DNA from: Phocaeicola dorei
GTDB lineage: Bacteria; Bacteroidota; Bacteroidia; Bacteroidales; Bacteroidaceae
Length of the DNA: 64,000 nucleotides
Assembly (NCBI RefSeq): GCF_013009555.1
Contig: NZ_CP046176.1
Span: 4,557,501 to 4,621,500, forward strand
Reading direction: 5' to 3'
The position numbers were made by a program, and so were the translations under genes. This document shows, piece after piece, positions 58,902 through 64,000 of this stretch. Positions within the stretch are counted from its first letter, which is position 1. Every line of letters begins with the position of its first letter. The notes below the pieces were generated by a model that was given only the letters and a program-made list of their open reading frames with translations, did not search any database and was not told the origin of the DNA.

Positions 58902-60887
58902 TTATTCGACCGAAACAGCCCCTGTACTAGCCTCATATTTCCATCCTGGATTTTGATAAACCGAAGATGAGGTGAAGTCATTGGGATCTGATGCAGTCTG
59001 ACGGAATACAGCCACCCCAATGGGCTCTAAATAATGGGCAGGAGTAAAGAGGAATCCCTTTTGTTTTGCAATGGTATTATTTTCCAATATTTTTTCGTAT
59101 GGAAGTATATACACACTTGATTCAGGAGAAGACATATTTCCTGTTGACGGATTTACTATACAAAGATCTTTTAATTGTTCCTCATATACACTACCCCAAT
59201 AACGCATACCTTCCGTGCGATAAGGAGTCGTTTTAAACTGATCAAGTGCCCTCCAGCGTTTCAAATCATCCCATCGGAAAGCTTCAGCACAAAGTTCATT
59301 ACGGCGCTCACGACGAATATTATACAAAGTCGGATCAATCATAGTTCCATGTGAATAAGCGGCAAAATCCCCTTTTGCTTCTTCCAGCATATTAGTTGCG
59401 GCAATTGTCTTATTATAATCCGGATCTACTTTTGCACGTGTACGTAACGCTCTCCAATATCCATCTGCCGTTCCGTCAACAGTTCCATTCTTCTCGTATG
59501 AAGCTTCCATATAGATAAGCATAGCTTCCGCACCACGGAAAACAATACCTCCAGAGGTACCGGCAGAATGGTCATTCGCCATATGAGTTGAATAATGTTT
59601 ACCCTTCTTTACAATATAACCTGTTGTTGCTAAACTGCCCGCATCACCGAATATCAAACTGATTTGACAAATACTGGGTGTACCATCATCACCATAATAA
59701 TTCACATCTCCCGGCTTTTTAGTGAATATACCAAGACGAGAGTCACGATTCTGTACCGTAGCAACTACACCTTCCTTCTCCCAATCGGGATTATACCCCG
59801 AACCACTGGCATAAACAGGCAAACCATTACGCATAAGGAATGAATTGACCATACCACGTGTCCAGCCTGATCCACCACCATTACGACAAAGTTCCATCTG
59901 CAAATTACTGGTTACCCCCAATGATTCATCAAATTTTTTCCACATTAGAATCTCCTTATACCCTTCCATATTCTCATCACAGAACATGGTATAATATGGA
60001 TTGATAGAAACCAATGAAGCATTCATTCCTTCCGGAGTATCTGTATTCTCTGCTAAATTGCCTACCATTTGGTCTGCAACAAACTTCGAAGCAGCAATCG
60101 CTTCATCAAGGAAATAATTAATTTCCACATCAGCATCATAACCTTGCGCATCTTTACCCGGCCATCCGCTTCCTCCCGGTACAAAAGCTGTACCACGATG
60201 ATATTTTTCCCAAGTAGCTTCATATAAAGCTACACGAGCATGAAGCAAATAAGCTACATTTTTAGAAATACGATTTTTACCACCCGGAGGATTATTCAAC
60301 AACATGTCTTCCGCCTTTTTTAAATCTTCAATAATAAAACGAGCAACCTTATGACGCGGTTGGCGCTTGCTAGCTTCCACCAATTCACCTTGAATATCGG
60401 GAAGTGCCGTTGTGACAATAGGCAGATCACCAAATTTTGTAAAAAGTTGAAAATAGCTATATGCACGGTTCACGTACATTTCTCCAATGTAATGTTTCAC
60501 ATTATCTTGGTTACCAGTTATAGCCCCCTCCTCATATCTTGGTAATACTTGGTCAAAAAAGTAGTTGCATGAACGAATATCCTCCCATTTCCACTCGCCA
60601 CGGTCGGCAGCAACTTTTTTCTCACCAGGAATCCAAAACGAATTACTTGTTCCGCTTGCCTGATTATCTGTATCATTATCTTTTCCAAAAAGATTAATAC
60701 CATACTTATCATCCACAGTAACAAACTTATAGTTATTTATGGCATAAGCTGCTAAATCCGCTTCTGCAGAAAAGAATTTTTCAGGAGTAACCTTATCCAA
60801 TGGTTCTCTATCCAAGAAGTCATTACAACTTGTCAGGCTGCCCATCAGCAAAGCTCCGATAGTTAAATATTGAATATAATTTTTCAT
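58902..60887 (-). CDS. SusD/RagB family lipoprotein (pair B)
   Basis: A 661-residue lipoprotein with lipobox LTSC (MKNYIQYLTIGALLMGSLTSCNDFLDREPLD). It shows typical SusD blocks: FLDREPLDKVTPEKFFSAEADL, GEMYVNRAYSYFQLFTKFGDLPIV, GIVFRGAEAMLIYMEASYE and RRERRNELCAEAFRWDDLKRWRAL. At 661 residues it is larger than pair A SusD, with extra loops such as PGGKNRISK. It starts 15 bp after its susC partner. No enzyme is adjacent, so the substrate is unknown. Confidence 0.96.
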   Translation of the reverse strand: MKNYIQYLTIGALLMGSLTSCNDFLDREPLDKVTPEKFFSAEADLAAYAINNYKFVTVDDKYGINLFGKDNDTDNQASGTSNSFWIPGEKKVAADRGEWKWEDIRSCNYFFDQVLPRYEEGAITGNQDNVKHYIGEMYVNRAYSYFQLFTKFGDLPIVTTALPDIQGELVEASKRQPRHKVARFIIEDLKKAEDMLLNNPPGGKNRISKNVAYLLHARVALYEATWEKYHRGTAFVPGGSGWPGKDAQGYDADVEINYFLDEAIAASKFVADQMVGNLAENTDTPEGMNASLVSINPYYTMFCDENMEGYKEILMWKKFDESLGVTSNLQMELCRNGGGSGWTRGMVNSFLMRNGLPVYASGSGYNPDWEKEGVVATVQNRDSRLGIFTKKPGDVNYYGDDGTPSICQISLIFGDAGSLATTGYIVKKGKHYSTHMANDHSAGTSGGIVFRGAEAMLIYMEASYEKNGTVDGTADGYWRALRTRAKVDPDYNKTIAATNMLEEAKGDFAAYSHGTMIDPTLYNIRRERRNELCAEAFRWDDLKRWRALDQFKTTPYRTEGMRYWGSVYEEQLKDLCIVNPSTGNMSSPESSVYILPYEKILENNTIAKQKGFLFTPAHYLEPIGVAVFRQTASDPNDFTSSSVYQNPGWKYEASTGAVSVE

Positions 60888-60902
60888 ATAGATCTTATTT
60901 TA

Positions 60903-63900
60903 TTAAAAGGTTGCACTTAATCCGAATGAAATAGTCTTTGACAATGGGTAAGTACATCCTTCCCAATTGCCTACACCTATTGTTTCAGGATCAAAAGTAT
61001 CACACAGGTTGGTTATAGTAAACAAATTCTCTGCAGACACAAAGAAACGTAAATTATTCACGTAGAATTTTTTAGTCAAATCTGCCGGTAAAGTATATCC
61101 CAACGTTACGTTTTTCAAACGACAATAAGCAGCATTTTGCATATAGCGACTTTGTGCTTTACGATTCTTGTCGCTTTCTAAAGGACGTGGATAATACCCG
61201 TCGACATTCGCTCCTAGCGGGCTCGTTGTATCAGCAGGACGGAAATAGTCTAAGTGAGGCTCAAAAAAATTGGTCTGCCAATACCCTACAGCTCCCCAAA
61301 ACATCATACTTTCAGCACCCGATCCCGGCATATAGTCACGTTTCAATGTTCCTTGGAAGAACACTTTCAAGTCAAAGCCTTTATAAGCCGCATCCAAATT
61401 CAAGCCAAAGTTATATCGTGGTGTCTTATTACCCAGCAAAACTTTATCTCCATGATTGTCTGCTGTATTATCTTTTGCACTTATCACACCGTCACCATCC
61501 AAATCGGCATACATTATATCACCTGCTCCCCAGTTGGAACCCATAGAAGATTGGTCCACCTTCGCCAGATGCGCATCCATTTCCGCCTGAGTCTTAGCTA
61601 TTCCTATTGTCTGATATCCCCAAAGATCTCCCAAATGTGCCCCATCATAATATGTTTGGCCTAAATCTTTTGACGGATTAGGATATTTATCAATTACAAC
61701 CTGGTTGTCGGATAAAGCCAATGTGACACCATATCTGAAATCACGTATCTGATCACGCCAGCTTACTTGTAATTCCCAACCTTTCGAAGTCATATTCAGA
61801 TTATTCACATTTGGAACGGCAATACCTAAGATTGTTGGTAATTCCTGTCCCGGCCCAACCATATCAATTGACTTACGCTGGAAATAATCAAAATTCAAAT
61901 TAAAACGATTGTCCAGCATACCAAGATCAAAACCAATATTTAAAGTTTGGGTCTTTTCCCAACCTAACAATGCCGAAACGAGACTGGACTCGGCTGCAGT
62001 ATTAGGTTTCAAGCCATTGACCAACCAACCGCCATTATTTTGTTTATAATCAATAATGCGATAAAAAGGATACCAATTATCTGTATTTTGATTACCAAGT
62101 TCACCCCATGAGCCACGAACTTTCAATGTATTGACAATATTAGTATACTTCTCAAAAAAGGCCTCACGTGCCACATTCCAGCCTAAAGAGAAAGAAGGGA
62201 ACCAATTCCAACGTTGATCGCGTAAAAAACGTGAAGAACCGTCATAACGCAGATTCGCCTCAACCAGATAGCGACCTTTGTAATCATAATTGATACGACC
62301 AAAAAAACCGGCTGTTGCCCATTCCTGATAGCCACCACTGGCACGTGCATTATCCGTAGTTGTATTTAAAGTAGGAATGCCAGACATTATGTTATTTTGT
62401 TTTGCAGTAATATCACGTTGTTTAAACAACTCACTTTGAAAACCGACCATTGCTTTCATATTATGCCCGTTTTCTAACTCCAATGAATACTCTGTAAAGA
62501 TATTCGGATTAAAGAAATTGCTTTTATATGCATATTCTGTTACTCCCGAAGTTGTGTTGGCAATAGCATATGGGTTCTTGTTTACATCATAAGCATAAAC
62601 CGTTTGATAATCCGTATGCGAGAAATTATAATTACTACGATAATTTAATTCAATAGTGGTTTTCCAATTTTTAATTGGTTCAATAAGAAACTGGAGTTGT
62701 TGTGCCACAACGTCATTCTGAGTATTATAACGTCCCCCTTCAGTCAATTGGTAAATTTTAGACTCTGCGGTATAAAAACCGTTAGGATCTACAACAGGAA
62801 TTACAGGCCAATAACGGCATACATCAAAATAAAATACATTTTCCTTATTCTCGCCGGCACTTGCAAAGGAAGGGGAACTATAATCAATACGATTAAAACG
62901 AACACTATACCCTACTTTCAACCATTTTGCCAAATCCGCATTGATTTTACCAGTAAATGAATAGCGTTGTCTGCCATCATCCCCATATTTCAATAATCCT
63001 CCTTCATCCAGATAATTGGCAGACATATAATACTGCATTACATCCGTACCACCATTTACACTAATTGAATGCTCCTGAGTAAAACTATCACCAAACAACT
63101 CATGCAACCAATCAGTATTAGCGGTTGGCATAACATCCTGACGATTTGGGTCATCAAATGCATTCCAACGTCCAGCATCCGTAGCCCACATATATTGTGT
63201 AGATTTACCATGCTGATAATCCAAAATTTGTTGCAATTTCTTCTCACTATACATTGGCGACTGTCCTCCATTGGTCAGCTGGTCGTTGATAGCTAATGCA
63301 AAACTGTATGAATCTGCCATATGAGGCATATTCAATGGAGAGTTAAATCGGAAATTATTATTATAATTAATAGATGGTTTTCCTGACTTACCTTTTTTAG
63401 TAGTAATCAAAATGACACCTCCCGGCGCACGTGAACCATAAATAGAAGACGCAGCAGCATCTTTCAAAACAGAAATATTCTCAATATCCTGTGGATTAAT
63501 AGCATTAATATCCCCTTCCATTCCATCAATCAGCACCAAAGGAGATACTGATGAGCCTTTACCAATAGTTCCTGTACCACGAATATTGAATTCTTTGTTA
63601 CCTTTCAATGAACCACCATCACTACTTGTTGAAATATTCATGCCAGGAACAACTCCTTGCAGAGCTTCAACCGTAGAACTAACAGGACGTGCCGCAATCT
63701 CTTTCGCTCCGACAGTAGATACAGCACCGGTCACATTCACTTTCTTCTGCGTTCCAAATGCAACGACTACCACTTCATCCAAAGTCTGGGTATCATCTTT
63801 TAAAATAACATTCAAAGGGGTACCATTCCAAAGAACCTCTTGAGTAATGTAACCGACAAAAGAGATCTGAATGATATCTCCTTTTTTTACATTTGACAAA

Positions 63901-64000
63901 GAAAAGTCACCGTCAAGTCCGGTAATAGTACCATTAGTCGTACCTTTCACTACTACAGATGCACCAATGACAGTTTCACCCGTAGCATCCTTGACAACTC
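60903..64000 (-). CDS. SusC/RagA family TonB-dependent transporter (pair B), 5' end cut by window
   Basis: The frame is open to the last base, so the signal peptide and first residues are missing. Visible from the window edge: VVKDATGETVIGASVVVKG of the carboxypeptidase-like domain, DEVVVVAFG, the plug with SVSPLVLIDGMEGD and AASSIYGSRAPGGVILITTKKG, and the barrel ending SKTISFGLSATF. A GTG inside VVVKG is not a credible start because the conserved domain continues upstream. About 1030 residues are visible. It pairs with the SusD at 58902-60887. Confidence 0.95.
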   Translation of the reverse strand, partial: VVKDATGETVIGASVVVKGTTNGTITGLDGDFSLSNVKKGDIIQISFVGYITQEVLWNGTPLNVILKDDTQTLDEVVVVAFGTQKKVNVTGAVSTVGAKEIAARPVSSTVEALQGVVPGMNISTSSDGGSLKGNKEFNIRGTGTIGKGSSVSPLVLIDGMEGDINAINPQDIENISVLKDAAASSIYGSRAPGGVILITTKKGKSGKPSINYNNNFRFNSPLNMPHMADSYSFALAINDQLTNGGQSPMYSEKKLQQILDYQHGKSTQYMWATDAGRWNAFDDPNRQDVMPTANTDWLHELFGDSFTQEHSISVNGGTDVMQYYMSANYLDEGGLLKYGDDGRQRYSFTGKINADLAKWLKVGYSVRFNRIDYSSPSFASAGENKENVFYFDVCRYWPVIPVVDPNGFYTAESKIYQLTEGGRYNTQNDVVAQQLQFLIEPIKNWKTTIELNYRSNYNFSHTDYQTVYAYDVNKNPYAIANTTSGVTEYAYKSNFFNPNIFTEYSLELENGHNMKAMVGFQSELFKQRDITAKQNNIMSGIPTLNTTTDNARASGGYQEWATAGFFGRINYDYKGRYLVEANLRYDGSSRFLRDQRWNWFPSFSLGWNVAREAFFEKYTNIVNTLKVRGSWGELGNQNTDNWYPFYRIIDYKQNNGGWLVNGLKPNTAAESSLVSALLGWEKTQTLNIGFDLGMLDNRFNLNFDYFQRKSIDMVGPGQELPTILGIAVPNVNNLNMTSKGWELQVSWRDQIRDFRYGVTLALSDNQVVIDKYPNPSKDLGQTYYDGAHLGDLWGYQTIGIAKTQAEMDAHLAKVDQSSMGSNWGAGDIMYADLDGDGVISAKDNTADNHGDKVLLGNKTPRYNFGLNLDAAYKGFDLKVFFQGTLKRDYMPGSGAESMMFWGAVGYWQTNFFEPHLDYFRPADTTSPLGANVDGYYPRPLESDKNRKAQSRYMQNAAYCRLKNVTLGYTLPADLTKKFYVNNLRFFVSAENLFTITNLCDTFDPETIGVGNWEGCTYPLSKTISFGLSATF

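Overview
The window looks like a chromosomal segment of a gut Bacteroidales bacterium, most likely the Bacteroides/Phocaeicola (vulgatus/dorei-like) group. The basis is three TonB-dependent SusC/SusD pairs, a hybrid two-component regulator (HTCS), a serine-type sulfatase with an anaerobic sulfatase maturase, a succinylornithine-type carbamoyltransferase, and many TAnnTTTG -7 promoter boxes. The species is an inference. No rRNA, tRNA, CRISPR array, phage or intact transposase gene was seen.

Bases 1-10.6 kb are core genes. A truncated diadenylate cyclase is followed by a GNAT/DUF2156 pair. lrgAB is then divergent from pta-ackA across a promoter region with overlapping palindromes. Next come an LpxH-like hydrolase, a DUF59 Fe-S assembly protein, radC, a family 2 glycosyltransferase, and efp divergent from rpmH (51 aa).

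Bases 10.6-37 kb are a glycan-scavenging region. It starts with an anaerobic sulfatase maturase, then an operon of PAP2 acid phosphatase, a 57-aa candidate small protein and a porin, then an unusual membrane-spanning propeller/HTH regulator. The main polysaccharide utilization locus (PUL) runs on the minus strand from 31.3 to 17.1 kb: susC, susD, S-type sulfatase, GH20, GH2, GH29. Opposite it lie a two-domain esterase and an HTCS. The enzyme set fits stepwise removal of fucose, galactose, sulfate and N-acetylhexosamine from sulfated, fucosylated host glycans such as mucin O-glycans. A terminator-like hairpin and a promoter-like box separate susCD from the enzymes.

Bases 37-53 kb are mostly core genes: an RRM protein, a ThrE-type exporter, a PASTA-rluD-ddl operon, an acyltransferase, a NigD-like lipoprotein, a rhodanese, and a proB-proA-argF' operon on the minus strand. 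These are followed by a HAD phosphatase, a GH92 mannosidase, and an ATPase with a secreted hypothetical protein. The convergent gap at 44.2-44.6 kb holds four palindromes (core WTCAC-N4-GTGAW) at an exact 22-bp period.

Bases 53.5-64 kb carry two tandem susCD pairs on the minus strand without enzymes; the second susC runs off the window end. Most unusual observations: the 22-bp-period palindrome array, the palindromic pta promoter flanking lrgAB, the lipoprotein/propeller/TM/HTH regulator, the 57-aa ORF, and Ser at position 90 of the carbamoyltransferase.
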